Under the pieces are notes generated by a model that saw nothing but the letters and a program-made list of their open reading frames with translations, was not told where the DNA came from and made no database searches. The translations under genes were made by a program, and so were the position numbers. From Mesorhizobium sp. WSM4311 (GTDB lineage: Bacteria > Pseudomonadota > Alphaproteobacteria > Rhizobiales > Rhizobiaceae): 64,000 nt of DNA. Positions 9,492 through 18,654 of this stretch are shown piece after piece (position 1 is the stretch's first letter; every line of letters starts with the position of its first letter). The stretch is from the NCBI RefSeq assembly GCF_002295115.1, contig NZ_NSFV01000006.1, positions 12,501 to 76,500 of the forward strand, given 5' to 3'.

Positions 9492-10469
9492 ATGAAAAAG
9501 ATCGTTGCCGCGCTCGCGGCGCTCGCCGTCAGTGCCACGGTGCTGATCGCGCCCGCGCAGGCGCAGGACAAAAAATACACCATTGCGCTCATTCCGGGCC
9601 TGACCACGGACGGCTTCTACATCACCATGCGCAAGGGCGCCCAGGCGGCGGCCGACGCGCTTGGCGTCAATCTGGTCTTCCAGGGTGCGCCGGACTTCAA
9701 CCCCGTCACCCAGGTGCCGGTGCTCGACGCGGTCATCGCCAAGAAGCCGGATGCGATCCTGATCGCGCCGACCGACAAGGTTCAGCTGGTCGAGCCGCTG
9801 CGCAAGGCCAATGACGCCGGCGTTCCGGTCATCACCGTCGACACTTTCATCGGCAGCGGCGTCTACCAGACCGGCGCCGGCGATGCCGATTTCCCGCTGT
9901 CCTACATCGCGTCGGACAATGTGCTGGGCGGCGAGATCGCGGCGCGGGCTTTGGCCACGTCCATTGGCGACAAGGGCAAGGTCTACGTCTCGAACGTCAA
10001 GCCCGGCATCTCGACCACCGACCAGCGTGAAGAAGGCTTCAAGAAGGAGATGGCCAAGCATCCGGGCATCACCGTGCTGGAAACCCAGTTCAATGATGAC
10101 GACGCCAACAAGGCGGCTTCGCAGTTGCAGGCGGTGTTCGCGCGCAATCCCGACCTGGTCGGCGTCTTCGGCGCCAATCTGTTCTCGGCGCTGGGTGCCG
10201 CCAACGGCGTCAAGCAGGCGGGACAGACCGGCACGGTCAAGGTCGTCGCCTTCGATGCGCCGACCAGCATCGTCGACAACATCAACACCGGCCTGGTCGA
10301 CGTGGCGATCGCCCAACATCCAGCCGAGATCGGCTATTACGGCGTCGTCTCGGCCTATGCCCACCTGACCGGCCATTCGATCCCGGTCACCATCGGCACC
10401 GGCTTCACGATCATGGACAAGTCCAACATCGCGGATCCGAACATCTCGAAGTATCTCTACTCCGAGTAA
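9492..10469 (+). CDS. sugar ABC transporter substrate-binding protein (ribose type)
   Basis: 325 residues. A Sec signal peptide covers residues 1-25 (MKKIVAALAALAVSA, cleavage near AQA). The mature part is a type I periplasmic sugar-binding protein: KYTIALIPGLTTDGFYITM, repeated Rossmann-like strands, DAILIAPTDK, and the hinge region VVAFDAP. It captures a sugar in the periplasm and delivers it to the permease at 10565 and ATPase at 11619. The ribosome binding site GAGGAGG is well placed. The sugar is unknown, but adjacency to ROK kinase and aldolase genes suggests a hexose or deoxy-hexose. Confidence 0.93.
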   Translation: MKKIVAALAALAVSATVLIAPAQAQDKKYTIALIPGLTTDGFYITMRKGAQAAADALGVNLVFQGAPDFNPVTQVPVLDAVIAKKPDAILIAPTDKVQLVEPLRKANDAGVPVITVDTFIGSGVYQTGAGDADFPLSYIASDNVLGGEIAARALATSIGDKGKVYVSNVKPGISTTDQREEGFKKEMAKHPGITVLETQFNDDDANKAASQLQAVFARNPDLVGVFGANLFSALGAANGVKQAGQTGTVKVVAFDAPTSIVDNINTGLVDVAIAQHPAEIGYYGVVSAYAHLTGHSIPVTIGTGFTIMDKSNIADPNISKYLYSE

Positions 10470-10564
10470 GTCCAGCACAGTCTGGCTCTTCCCGGCCCGC
10501 CGGGAGGAGCCTGCACCGGGTCCCTCGCCAATCGAGACCTGTTTGAAGGCGCCGCGGAGTATCC

Positions 10565-11626
10565 ATGACCTCGACATCACCAGCCCAGCCTGCCGAGAAG
10601 CATGTCGCCCCTCAGGCCGACCATGGCGATCCGGCCCGAAGCCTGGTCGCACGCATCGCCGAAGCGCGCGCCTGGTTGTTCCTGGCCGGACTGCTCATCT
10701 GTTTCGAGGTCTGGTCGCGGCTCGCCTTCGGCGCGACCTTCGTCCTCAACCCGTTCAACCTGCAGTCCATCGCCATCTTCGCCGTGGCGCCGCTGCTGCT
10801 GGCGACCGGCCAGACCTTCGTCATCATTTCCGGCGGCATCGATCTGTCGCTCGGCTTCATCATGGGGCTGGCCGCCGTCATCGCCGCGCATGCCACCAAT
10901 ATAGCGGGCGCAGCTATTCCCCTGCCGCTGGCCATGCTGGCCGGCATCCTTGCCTCGGTGATCGTCGCCGGCGTGCCGGGCGTCATCAACGGCCTGCTGA
11001 TCTCGCGGCTCAAGGTGCCGCCCTTCATCGGCACGCTCGGCATGTTCGGCGTCGCGCGCGGCGCCGCCTTCCTGCTTGCCGGCGGCACCACCGTGCCAGT
11101 GCAGAACTCCTGGTTCGCGCTGCTCGGCAACGGCAAGTTCTATGGCATCCCTTATCTGGTGCTGATCACCGCCATCTTCGTCATCGTCATGCACTACCTG
11201 CTCAGCCAGACCCGGTTCGGCCAGCACAATTACGCCATCGGCGCCAATGTGCAGGCGGCGCGGCGGGCCGGCATCGACATCAGGGGCCACATATTGCGGC
11301 TCTATGTGCTGTCGGCGATGTGCGCCGGCCTTGGCGGCGCGCTCTATGCCGCGCGCTTCACGGCGGGCGCCGCACAGGCCGGCGAACCCCTGCTGCTCGA
11401 CAGCGTCGCGGCGGTGGTGATCGGCGGCGCCAGCCTGTTCGGCGGCTCCGGCACCATCTTCGGCACCGTCGCCGGGGCGCTGGTGATCGCGGTCATCCAG
11501 TACGGGCTGGTCTTCGTCAATGTCGAGCCGTTCTGGCAGTTCATCGCCGTCGGCGTCGTCATCATCATTTCCGTCCTTATCGACCAGGCGCAGCGCCGGT
11601 TCAGTGGAGCCCGTCAGGATGAATAG
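10565..11626 (+). CDS. sugar ABC transporter permease (RbsC type)
   Basis: 353 residues, the usual length for a ribose/xylose-type permease with 8-10 membrane segments. The family motif ISGGIDLSLGF lies after the second segment, and KVPPFIGTLGM and IGANVQAARRAGID are also typical. It forms the inner-membrane channel of the importer. The last codons overlap the start of the ATPase gene by 8 bp, showing translational coupling. The gap of 95 bp after the binding-protein gene has no clear terminator. Confidence 0.93.
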   Translation: MTSTSPAQPAEKHVAPQADHGDPARSLVARIAEARAWLFLAGLLICFEVWSRLAFGATFVLNPFNLQSIAIFAVAPLLLATGQTFVIISGGIDLSLGFIMGLAAVIAAHATNIAGAAIPLPLAMLAGILASVIVAGVPGVINGLLISRLKVPPFIGTLGMFGVARGAAFLLAGGTTVPVQNSWFALLGNGKFYGIPYLVLITAIFVIVMHYLLSQTRFGQHNYAIGANVQAARRAGIDIRGHILRLYVLSAMCAGLGGALYAARFTAGAAQAGEPLLLDSVAAVVIGGASLFGGSGTIFGTVAGALVIAVIQYGLVFVNVEPFWQFIAVGVVIIISVLIDQAQRRFSGARQDE

Positions 11627-12374
11627 CACCAACCAGAACGCGCCCCTGCTGGAAGTCCGCAACCTGTCGAAGCACTTCGGCGCCGTGCGTGCGCTCAACG
11701 ACTTCTCCATGGCCGTGCGGCCGGGCGAAGTGGTGGCGCTGGCCGGTGACAACGGTGCCGGCAAGACGACGCTGATCAAGGCGATATCGGGGGTGTTTCA
11801 GCCGACGGGTGGCGAGATACTGCTGCGGGGTCAGCCGGTGACGTTCGCGACGCCGCAAGAGGCGCGCGAAAAGGGCATCGAAACGATCTACCAGGATCTG
11901 GCGCTCGCCGACAATCTGTCGATCGGCGCCAACATCTTCCTCGGCCGCGAACCGATGCGCAAGGCGTTCGGCTTCCTGCCAGTGCTCGACCGCAAGGCGA
12001 TGGCCGAAGCGGCCAAGGCAACGATGGGGCGGCTGGATTTCCATGTCAGCCGGCTCGAGGCTCCGGTCAGCAATTTCTCCGGCGGCCAGCGCCAGGCCGT
12101 CGCCATTGGCCGCGCCGTCTACTGGGATGCGCAGATCCTGATCATGGACGAACCGACCGCCGCACTTGGCGTGCCGGAGCAGCGCAAGGTGATCTCGCTG
12201 ATCCACCAGCTCAAGGCGCAAGGACGCGGCGTGATCTTCATCTCGCACAATCTGCAGGACATCTTTGCGGTGTCGGACCGTATCGTCGTGCTGCGGCGCG
12301 GCGTCCAGGCCGGCGAGCGCAAGATTTCCGAGACCAACCATGATGAGGTCGTCAAGCTGATGGTCGGCGGTTAG
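11619..12374 (+). CDS. sugar ABC transporter ATP-binding protein (single domain)
   Basis: About 251 residues, one ATPase domain. Walker A GDNGAGKTT, Q-loop ETIYQDLAL, signature FSGGQRQA, Walker B ILIMDEPTAALG and H-loop ISHN are all intact. The ATG at 11619 overlaps the permease stop. An upstream in-frame start at 11520 lies inside the permease gene and is rejected. Ribose-type ATPases are often double-length (about 500 residues); this single-domain version would act as a homodimer, as in FrcA-like systems. It is the last gene of the operon. Confidence 0.92.
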   Translation: MNSTNQNAPLLEVRNLSKHFGAVRALNDFSMAVRPGEVVALAGDNGAGKTTLIKAISGVFQPTGGEILLRGQPVTFATPQEAREKGIETIYQDLALADNLSIGANIFLGREPMRKAFGFLPVLDRKAMAEAAKATMGRLDFHVSRLEAPVSNFSGGQRQAVAIGRAVYWDAQILIMDEPTAALGVPEQRKVISLIHQLKAQGRGVIFISHNLQDIFAVSDRIVVLRRGVQAGERKISETNHDEVVKLMVGG

Positions 12375-12527
12375 GTGCATTGATATTCAGGTGATGCCGG
12401 TCTGCAAACGGTGGTTTCCTGCGCTTCCGGCCTTCGCCGGCCGAAGCACTCGTGAACGGCGTGGCAGGCTAAGGCTACGGCTGGGCGTAGGCCGGTGCTC
12501 ACCTATCTCAACACACCTTAGAACTGC
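12375..12527. other. convergent gap with GC hairpin
   Basis: The gap lies between two convergent genes. CCGGC, loop CTTC, GCCGG at 12427-12440, with flanking CTT/AAG, could form a bidirectional transcription stop. There is no U tract, so this is weak. No gene is visible. Confidence 0.35.
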
Positions 12528-13034
12528 TTAGCCGGCATCGCGATTGGTCAGCGCGATGTGGCAGCAGCCGGAGCCGTGGCCGGGCGTCCAGGTGAGATTG
12601 TCGAAGCGCACGCCGGTCGCCTCGAACAGGCCGCGGTCGAAGGCGCCGGCGATGCGGCAGAGCGTGGCGAGCCTTTCGTCCCCAACGCCAGCCTCGACCC
12701 AGGCGTCTTTCAGCGGGCAGCGTTTGACCTTGAAGGCGATGCGGTCATCGCCGCGTTCGACATCGGTCGGATACATCAGGCCGCCATCCGGGCTGACCGC
12801 CAGGAAGGCTTCGCCGATGGCGCGTGCATCGTTGGCGCCGAAGCTGGCGAAGGCAGCCGCCGCCACTTCCTTGCCGCGCTGCTCGATAGCGCGGATCATG
12901 ATCGCCTCCGCCTTGTCAGAACCCAGCTCTCCGGTCAGTTCTTCGAGGAACAGTCGGTAGAGGTCGGCGCGGTTGCGGAAGGCGGAATCGAGTTCACGCG
13001 ACAGCTTTTCGGCTCTGGCTTCGGGAGCGGTCAT
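12528..13034 (-). CDS. ATC hydrolase-family protein
   Basis: 168 residues, cytoplasmic. The sequence resembles the L-2-amino-thiazoline-4-carboxylate hydrolase family (PF14196 as I recognise it): a helical N-terminus, then VKRCPLKDAW, followed by a Cys/His-rich end (GHGSGCCHIAL). Characterised members open the thiazoline ring of a cysteine precursor; many relatives have unknown substrates. Its start overlaps the stop of the upstream ATPase gene by 4 bp (ATGA), so it is the last cistron of the dipeptide-type ABC operon. The transported compound may therefore be a cyclic or modified amino acid, which is inference. Confidence 0.7.
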   Translation of the reverse strand: MTAPEARAEKLSRELDSAFRNRADLYRLFLEELTGELGSDKAEAIMIRAIEQRGKEVAAAAFASFGANDARAIGEAFLAVSPDGGLMYPTDVERGDDRIAFKVKRCPLKDAWVEAGVGDERLATLCRIAGAFDRGLFEATGVRFDNLTWTPGHGSGCCHIALTNRDAG

Positions 13035-13816
13035 GATGCGTCCTGTGTGGTTCCTTTGAGCCTTGGTGCTGCCGCCACCAACGCCTTGCCGATGGCCGAT
13101 TGCGGGGCGTCGATGACGGCGCGGGCATCGCCGCTCTCGGCGATCCGTCCGGCATCGAGAAGGATGACGCGGTGGGCGACGGCGCGCACGACGCCGAGAT
13201 CATGGGAAATGAAGAGATAGGCGATCCGTTCCTTCCTTTGCAGGTCCAGCAAAAGGTCGAGGATCTGGCCGCGCACCGAGACGTCGAGTGCCGAGACTGC
13301 CTCGTCGAGCACGATCAGCGATGGTCTTGTGGCAATGGCGCGGGCGATGGCGACGCGCTGCCGCTGACCGCCGGAGATTTCGTGGATGGCTCGCGGCGCG
13401 AGATCGGCCGCCAGCCCGACACGCTCGAGCAAGGCGGCGATGCGGCGCGGCCGCTCGGTGCGGGAGGCGATGCCGTGGATGCGCAAGGGATCCTCGAGGA
13501 CACGCGCCACGGTGGCGCGGGGGTTGAAGGCGGCAAGCGGATCCTGGAACACCATTTGCAGACGCGCGCGGCGCGCTCTGAGCGTTGCGCCGCGCAAGGC
13601 CAGGAAGTCGTCGCTCTCGAATTCAATGGCGCCGGCGTCCGGCTCGATCAGGCGCAGCACCAGCCGGGCGATCGTCGACTTGCCGCTGCCGGAAGGGCCG
13701 GCCAGCGCCAGTGTTTCGCCGGGTTCGATGTGAAAAGAGACGTCGTCGACCGCGATGACGGTCTTGCCGCCGCGACGGTAGCGTTTGGTGAGGCTGGACA
13801 CGGCGAGCAGGCTCAT
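13031..13816 (-). CDS. oligopeptide/dipeptide ABC ATPase (DppF type)
   Basis: 261 residues. Walker A GPSGSGKST, Q-loop MVFQDPLAAFNP (the PxxxFNPR form of DppF/OppF), signature ISGGQRQR, Walker B LIVLDEAVSALD and H-loop ISHDLG are present. The Walker B reads DEA rather than DEP, common in this group. It pairs with the ATPase at 13813 to power uptake. It overlaps both neighbours by 4 bp (ATGA), so translation is coupled through the operon. Confidence 0.93.
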   Translation of the reverse strand: MSLLAVSSLTKRYRRGGKTVIAVDDVSFHIEPGETLALAGPSGSGKSTIARLVLRLIEPDAGAIEFESDDFLALRGATLRARRARLQMVFQDPLAAFNPRATVARVLEDPLRIHGIASRTERPRRIAALLERVGLAADLAPRAIHEISGGQRQRVAIARAIATRPSLIVLDEAVSALDVSVRGQILDLLLDLQRKERIAYLFISHDLGVVRAVAHRVILLDAGRIAESGDARAVIDAPQSAIGKALVAAAPRLKGTTQDAS

Positions 13817-14610
13817 GCGGACAGCCCGGCTCGGTTCAGCAGCGGTGCGGCGTCGAGGCCGATATGGGCGTCGAGCAAGGTGCGGGTGTAGGCTTGAGTT
13901 GGCGCGTCGACAATCCGTGCCGTCGTGCCAAGTTCGACGAGTTGGCCATGGCGGAACACGGCAATGCGCTCGGCGAGTTGGGCCGCCAGCGCAATGTCAT
14001 GGCTGATGAACAGAAGCGTCATGCCGTCTTCAGCCACCAGATGGCGGATCAAGGCGACGATCTCTGCCTGCACGATGGTGTCGAGCGCGCTGGTCGCCTC
14101 GTCGGCGATCAGCAGTTTCGGCCCGGCCGCGATTGCGGCGGCAATCGCCACGCGCTGCTTCTGGCCGCCGGAGAGCTGGTGGGGGAAGGCGTGCAGGGCC
14201 GAGTCCGGGTCGGGCAGGCGGACGCGTTCGAGCAGGGTTTTGGCCTTGGCGTATGCCTGGGACCAGGTGAGGCCGAGATGGGTGCGGGCGACTTCGGCGA
14301 TCTGTTTGCCGATGGTCATCACGGGATCGAGGCTCGCGGACGGATCCTGGAAGACGAAACCGATGTCGCGGCCAAGGAGGGGTGCGCGACCAAGGCCAGG
14401 CCATTCAATTCTTCCGCCAACCGCTGATGAAGCCGGCAGCAATCCCGCAATCGCCAGCGCCAGCGTGCTCTTGCCGGAGCCGCTTTCGCCGATGATGGCC
14501 AGGCGCTCGCCAGCCACGATGTCGAGGCTGATGTTCTTCAGCGCCGCCACAACGTTGCCGTCGCGGCGATAGGTCACCGTCAGGTCGCGGATCGAAACGA
14601 GCGCGCTCAC
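13813..14610 (-). CDS. oligopeptide/dipeptide ABC ATPase (DppD type)
   Basis: 265 residues. Walker A GESGSGKST, Q-loop FVFQDPSASLDP, signature LSGGQKQR, Walker B LLIADEATSALD and H-loop ISHDIA are intact. The C-terminus is shorter than in E. coli DppD and lacks the usual four-Cys iron-sulfur segment. The gene overlaps its neighbours by 4 bp on each side. It forms the ATPase heterodimer with the product of 13031-13816. Confidence 0.93.
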   Translation of the reverse strand: MSALVSIRDLTVTYRRDGNVVAALKNISLDIVAGERLAIIGESGSGKSTLALAIAGLLPASSAVGGRIEWPGLGRAPLLGRDIGFVFQDPSASLDPVMTIGKQIAEVARTHLGLTWSQAYAKAKTLLERVRLPDPDSALHAFPHQLSGGQKQRVAIAAAIAAGPKLLIADEATSALDTIVQAEIVALIRHLVAEDGMTLLFISHDIALAAQLAERIAVFRHGQLVELGTTARIVDAPTQAYTRTLLDAHIGLDAAPLLNRAGLSA

Positions 14611-15437
14611 GACAGACCTCTCCTGACCGCTGTCGTCTCGACAATGCCTTCACCGGCGAGATAGACGCCGAGCACTGTCAGCACCAGCGCAATACCTGGG
14701 ATGATCGACAGGAAGGGCGCGGTGCGCAGCACGGCGCGGCCCTCGGCGATCATCCCGCCCCAGGTGACACGGTTAGGGTCGCCGAGGCCGAGGAAGGATA
14801 GCGCCGCCTCGGTGAGGATGGCGGCTGCGACGATCACCGAGGACATTGCCAGCCCTGGCGGCAGGGCGTTGGGCAACACCTCGCGAAAGGCGATTTCGAG
14901 CGGATGCATGCCGATGGCACGCGCGCTGGCAACATAGTCGCGTTCGCGAATGGAGAGGACTTCCGCGCGGGCGATACGGGCCGGGCCGGGCCAGGTGCCG
15001 AGCGCGATGGCGATCACGACAATGCCGAGCGATGGGCCAACGACGCTGACGAAAGCCAGCGCCAGCAGGAAGCTCGGCACGGTCTGGAAGGCATCGGTGA
15101 TGCGCATCAGCACCTCGTCGACGACGCCGCCGGCAAAGCCGGCAAGCGTGCCGACCACCGAGCCGATGGCAAGTGCCGCCGCGGCAGCCGCAAGGCCGAC
15201 AGCGAGCGAGGTGCGGGCGCCGTGAAAGAGTTCGGCCAGCACGTCGCGGCCGAGCCGATCGGTGCCGAGCGGCAGCGACCAGTCCTGGAAGGGCGGCAGC
15301 AGCGCCGGGCCGGCGATGGCTTGAGGATCGCCGGGAAACAGCAGCGGTGCGATGAGCGCCATCGCAATCAGTGCGGCCAGCAGGATGGCGCCGGCGACCG
15401 CCTCGGGCGTGCGCAGGAAACGGCGGATCGGGCTCAT
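14607..15437 (-). CDS. dipeptide-type ABC permease (DppC type)
   Basis: 276 residues with about six membrane segments. An N-terminal RRFLRTPEAVAGAIL segment and LGTDRLGRDVL are characteristic of DppC/OppC permeases. The EAA loop contacting the ATPases reads ARAIGMHPLEIAFREVLPNA. It overlaps the upstream DppB-type and downstream DppD-type genes by 4 bp each. It makes one half of the membrane channel. Confidence 0.93.
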   Translation of the reverse strand: MSPIRRFLRTPEAVAGAILLAALIAMALIAPLLFPGDPQAIAGPALLPPFQDWSLPLGTDRLGRDVLAELFHGARTSLAVGLAAAAAALAIGSVVGTLAGFAGGVVDEVLMRITDAFQTVPSFLLALAFVSVVGPSLGIVVIAIALGTWPGPARIARAEVLSIRERDYVASARAIGMHPLEIAFREVLPNALPPGLAMSSVIVAAAILTEAALSFLGLGDPNRVTWGGMIAEGRAVLRTAPFLSIIPGIALVLTVLGVYLAGEGIVETTAVRRGLS

Positions 15438-16420
15438 GCGCCGGCCTCGCCGGCGCCGACGCGCGGATCGAGGAAGGCATAGGCGATGTCGACCAGCAGG
15501 TTGATGACGACGACCAGGACGGCGCTGGTGAGGATGATGCCGAGCAGCAGGGGTGTGTCGCGCGAAGCCACCGCTTCCTGTGCCAGCCGGCCGAGACCCG
15601 GTACGGAAAAGACGCTCTCGATGACGACGCTGCCGCCCAGCATCTGCGCCGACTGCAGGCCGAGCATGGTGATGAGCGGCAGCAGCGCATTGCGGGCGAC
15701 GTGGGCGAGCACGACGCGGCGGCGCGACAGTCCCCTGGCGCGGGCGGCGAGGACAAAATCCTGCCGCCAGGCTTCGGCCATCCCGGCGCGCATCATGCGC
15801 AGATAGAGCGCGAGGTAGATGAAGCCGAGTGCGGCCACCGGCAGGATGAGATGGATGGCGATGTCGGAGGCGCGGTCGAGGCCGGTCTTGTCCGAGGCGA
15901 CCGTCTCGATGCCGCCGATCGGCAGCCAGCGCAGGTCGACGGCGAAGACGACGATCAGCACCAGGCCGAGCCAGAAACCCGGCACCGCATAGAGCGCCAA
16001 CGAGCCGATCGACAGGACGCGGTCGCGGGCGCTGCCGGGCCTTGCGCCGGCATAGATGCCCAGCGCAGAGCCCAGCCCGAAGGACAGCGCGGTGGCGCTG
16101 ACCATCAGCAGCAGTGTGTTGGGCAACCGTTCGAGGATCACGTCGCGGATCGGCCTGGAGAAGGTCACCGACTGGCCGAGATCGAGATGCAGCAGCGCCC
16201 AGAGATAATTGGCGAGCCGCGTCAGTTCCGATTGGTCGAGGCCCCAGCGATGGCGCAGCAATTCGATCATGCCGGCGTCGCCGCCGGTCGAGACGATGTA
16301 GGCGTCAACGGCATCGCCGGGGGCTGCTTCGAGCAGCAGGAACGTGCCGATGACGACGAGCAGCAGCACGAAGACGCTGCCGACGAGACGGCGGCGGAGA
16401 AGGATGAGGGCGCGGGTCAC
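15434..16420 (-). CDS. dipeptide-type ABC permease (DppB type)
   Basis: 328 residues with about six membrane segments and the DppB signature near the N-terminus (LEAAPGDAVDAYI, the PGDP-like motif). The EAA loop is ARARGLSRRRVVLAHVARNA. It pairs with the permease at 14607. A 250-bp gap with a palindromic repeat separates it from the binding-protein gene upstream, so the permease-ATPase part may be expressed at a lower level than the binding protein. Confidence 0.93.
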   Translation of the reverse strand: MTRALILLRRRLVGSVFVLLLVVIGTFLLLEAAPGDAVDAYIVSTGGDAGMIELLRHRWGLDQSELTRLANYLWALLHLDLGQSVTFSRPIRDVILERLPNTLLLMVSATALSFGLGSALGIYAGARPGSARDRVLSIGSLALYAVPGFWLGLVLIVVFAVDLRWLPIGGIETVASDKTGLDRASDIAIHLILPVAALGFIYLALYLRMMRAGMAEAWRQDFVLAARARGLSRRRVVLAHVARNALLPLITMLGLQSAQMLGGSVVIESVFSVPGLGRLAQEAVASRDTPLLLGIILTSAVLVVVINLLVDIAYAFLDPRVGAGEAGA

Positions 16421-16427
16421 GTTGGCT

Positions 16428-16569
16428 TACCCTCCCCCTTATGGAGAGGGTCGATCCGCGAAGCGGAGCGGGGTGGGGTCTTCCGGTTCGCGCCAGTACC
16501 CCCACCCCGCCGACTGGCTGCCGCTTCGCAGCATCCACTCGTCGACCCTCCCCACAAGGGGGAGGGTAA
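16428..16569. repeat. palindromic intergenic repeat, about 142 bp
   Basis: The ends are inverted copies: TTACCCTCCCCCTTATG on the left and CACAAGGGGGAGGGTAAG on the right. An inner pair lies around GGGGTGGGG and CCCCACCCC. It would fold into one long hairpin. It resembles the mosaic palindromes dispersed between genes in rhizobia. It lies between the binding-protein and permease genes of one operon and may stabilise the upstream mRNA end. Confidence 0.75.
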
Positions 16570-16670
16570 GGCGGGTGCTTTCCGGCAGGACAAGAGGGAG
16601 CGTGAGGGAACTCTCATCGCCGATGATGAGCACTCACTCAAACGATGCGCAAGCATCCGCGATGATACCG

Positions 16671-18281
16671 CTAGTCCGCCAGATACGTGTCCGCCCAGTT
16701 CGAGACCGCCCAGCGCGGATTGTTGGCAATATTGCCGACCGTGTCTCGCGCGACGCTGATGAAACTCCATTCAGCAACGTTGATCAGCGGCAGGTCGGCG
16801 GCCACCTCTTTCTGGAACTCCTTGTAGAGGTCCGTGCGGGCCGTCGTGTCGAGCGTTTCCGAGGCCTTGGCGATCAGCGCGTCGAGAGCGTCGTTCTTGT
16901 AGCCGCCCTGGTTGGAGAACGGCACGCCGTCGGGAATGCCGCTCTGGACCAGGATGGTGGTCGAGATCGCCGGGTCGCCACGGAACACCGGCGGGCCGAC
17001 GGCGAGGTCGAAGGCGTGGTCGGTGTAGACGGCCTTGATATGCGCGGCGGAGTCGTTGTTGACCAGCTGCGCGTCGATGCCGACGGCCGCGAGCGCCTGA
17101 CGCAGATAGTCGCCGAACTGCTTGGTCTCGTTGAAATAGGGCGCCGGCAAAAGTTTGAGCGAGAAGCGGTTGCCGTCAGCGCCCTTCTTGTAGCCGGCCT
17201 CGTCGAGCAGCGCGTTGGCCTTGGCGACGTCGAAGGCATAGGTCGGGACATCGGCGGTGTAGAATTGCGGATCGTTCTTCGGCACCGGGCCGGTGGCGGT
17301 CACGGCATAGCCGAGGAATACCGTCTTGACGACGAAGTCCTTGTCGATGGCGTGCGCGATCGCCTGGCGCACTTTCAAATCGGCCAATTCCTTGCGGCGA
17401 TGGTTGATCTCGACGACGAGCTGGTAGGTCAGCCCCTCATAGCCTTTGGTGATCACCTTCAGGCCGGGCACCTTGGAGATGCGGTCGAGGTCGGCCAGCG
17501 GCACGGCGGAGAAGGCGGCGAGCTGGATCTCCTCGGCTTCCAGCGCGCTGGCGGCCGAGGTGCGGTCGGGCAGCACCTGGTAGATGATCTCGTCGAGATA
17601 GGGTTCGTCCTTGCCCCAGTAGTCGGTGTTCTTCGTCAGCCGGTAATACTGGCCGGCCTTGTACTCGCCGAACTTGAACGGGCCGGTGCCGATCGGCGCG
17701 GTGTTGGCCGGGTTGTCCTCGATCTTGCCGACCTCGTAGATGTGTTTCGGCACGACGCTGCTCAGCGCCGGCAGTGCGTTGCGGATCAGTTGGAACGGCG
17801 TCGGCTTGGCGAATTTGAACACCGCGGTGAGATCGTCAGGCGTCTCGACGCTGGCCAGATCCTTGAACACGGTGCGGCCGAGATTCTGCAGCGGTTTCCA
17901 GATCTGCAGCGCCGAGAAGGCGACATCGGCCGAGGTGAACGGCTTGCCGTCATGCCATTTGACGCCGTCGCGCAGCTTGAACGTCGCCGACAACCCGTCG
18001 GCGGCACCTTCCCAGCTCAGCGCCAGGCGTGGCGCGAGCCCGTCCTTGCCGTCGAAGGAGGCTTCGGCCAGCGTCTCGACGATCTTGCTGGAGATGAAGA
18101 AGACGCCGTTGGAGGCGACGATCGCCGGGTTGAGGTTGCGCGGCTCGGAATCGGCGGCGAGCACCAGCCGGCCGCCCTTCTTGGGCGTCTGCGCCCAGCC
18201 CAATGTCGGCATGGCCGTGGAGGCCAGCAGCATCGCCGAGCCGGCAAGCATCTTGCGTCTCGAAATCGTGAAACCTGACAT
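16671..18281 (-). CDS. dipeptide-type ABC substrate-binding protein
   Basis: 536 residues, the typical length of family-5 solute-binding proteins. The N-terminus has a twin-arginine-like signal (ISRRKMLAGSAM), so Tat export of the folded protein is likely. The mature part shows LSATFKLRDGVKWHDGKPFT, the family-5 hallmark. Its ligand could be a peptide, an opine-like or a modified amino acid compound; the sequence does not say. It is first gene of the operon running down to 12528. It is divergent from the M24 peptidase gene, with two palindromes in between. Confidence 0.93.
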   Translation of the reverse strand: MSGFTISRRKMLAGSAMLLASTAMPTLGWAQTPKKGGRLVLAADSEPRNLNPAIVASNGVFFISSKIVETLAEASFDGKDGLAPRLALSWEGAADGLSATFKLRDGVKWHDGKPFTSADVAFSALQIWKPLQNLGRTVFKDLASVETPDDLTAVFKFAKPTPFQLIRNALPALSSVVPKHIYEVGKIEDNPANTAPIGTGPFKFGEYKAGQYYRLTKNTDYWGKDEPYLDEIIYQVLPDRTSAASALEAEEIQLAAFSAVPLADLDRISKVPGLKVITKGYEGLTYQLVVEINHRRKELADLKVRQAIAHAIDKDFVVKTVFLGYAVTATGPVPKNDPQFYTADVPTYAFDVAKANALLDEAGYKKGADGNRFSLKLLPAPYFNETKQFGDYLRQALAAVGIDAQLVNNDSAAHIKAVYTDHAFDLAVGPPVFRGDPAISTTILVQSGIPDGVPFSNQGGYKNDALDALIAKASETLDTTARTDLYKEFQKEVAADLPLINVAEWSFISVARDTVGNIANNPRWAVSNWADTYLAD

Positions 18282-18478
18282 GATCGAACTCCGTCCTCTC
18301 CGCGACCCGATCGGCGCGACAACACCCCTCGGATGCCGGCGCGTGCATCGACATCCTTGCGAGAGCGATTATGGGCCTTGCCGAGGGTTTCGCCAGAGAC
18401 GGAATTGGCGCATCCTTGCTTGGCTTTGAAATTTTCGTCCGCTGGACCAGTTCAAGAGAACGGGTTCGATTCGATCTA

Positions 18479-18493
18479 TCTGGTATGACCAGA
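18479..18493. promoter_or_regulatory. GntR-type palindrome TCTGGTATGACCAGA
   Basis: Perfect arms TCTGGT and ACCAGA around ATG (18478-18494 extends it by one base pair). This is the TGGT-N3-ACCA form bound by FadR-subfamily GntR regulators. The same arms occur at 23406-23420. Confidence 0.6.
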
Positions 18494-18553
18494 TTTGGCG
18501 AATATGCGACAGATGGCGAGTTGGTGACCGTTTGGCTGCGCCGCTGGCGTATT

Positions 18554-18568
18554 TCTGGCTAGACCAGA
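18554..18568. promoter_or_regulatory. GntR-type palindrome TCTGGCTAGACCAGA
   Basis: Arms TCTGG and CCAGA around five bases, 75 bp from the palindrome at 18479. It shares the GACCAGA right half with 18479 and 23406. It lies 86 bp upstream of the M24 peptidase start. Confidence 0.5.
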
Positions 18569-18654
18569 GCGGGCAAAATGGTGCAGATTTGATCCACAGC
18601 CAGAGGATTGGCAGCGGAACAGCGTCGATCCCAGGCAAATTCAGGGAGAGAGAG

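Larger units (their letters stand above)
18282..18654. other. divergent control region, transporter / M24 peptidase
   Basis: This 373-bp region between divergent start codons contains the two GntR-type palindromes described separately (18479-18493 and 18554-18568) and a further partial copy (CTGGACCAG, 18442-18450). The rest is unremarkable and has no gene. Confidence 0.6.

Noticed and set aside
11520..11618. N-terminal extension of the ATPase at 11619
   Set aside because: The added residues are a Ser-rich shadow of the permease reading frame and have no family counterpart.
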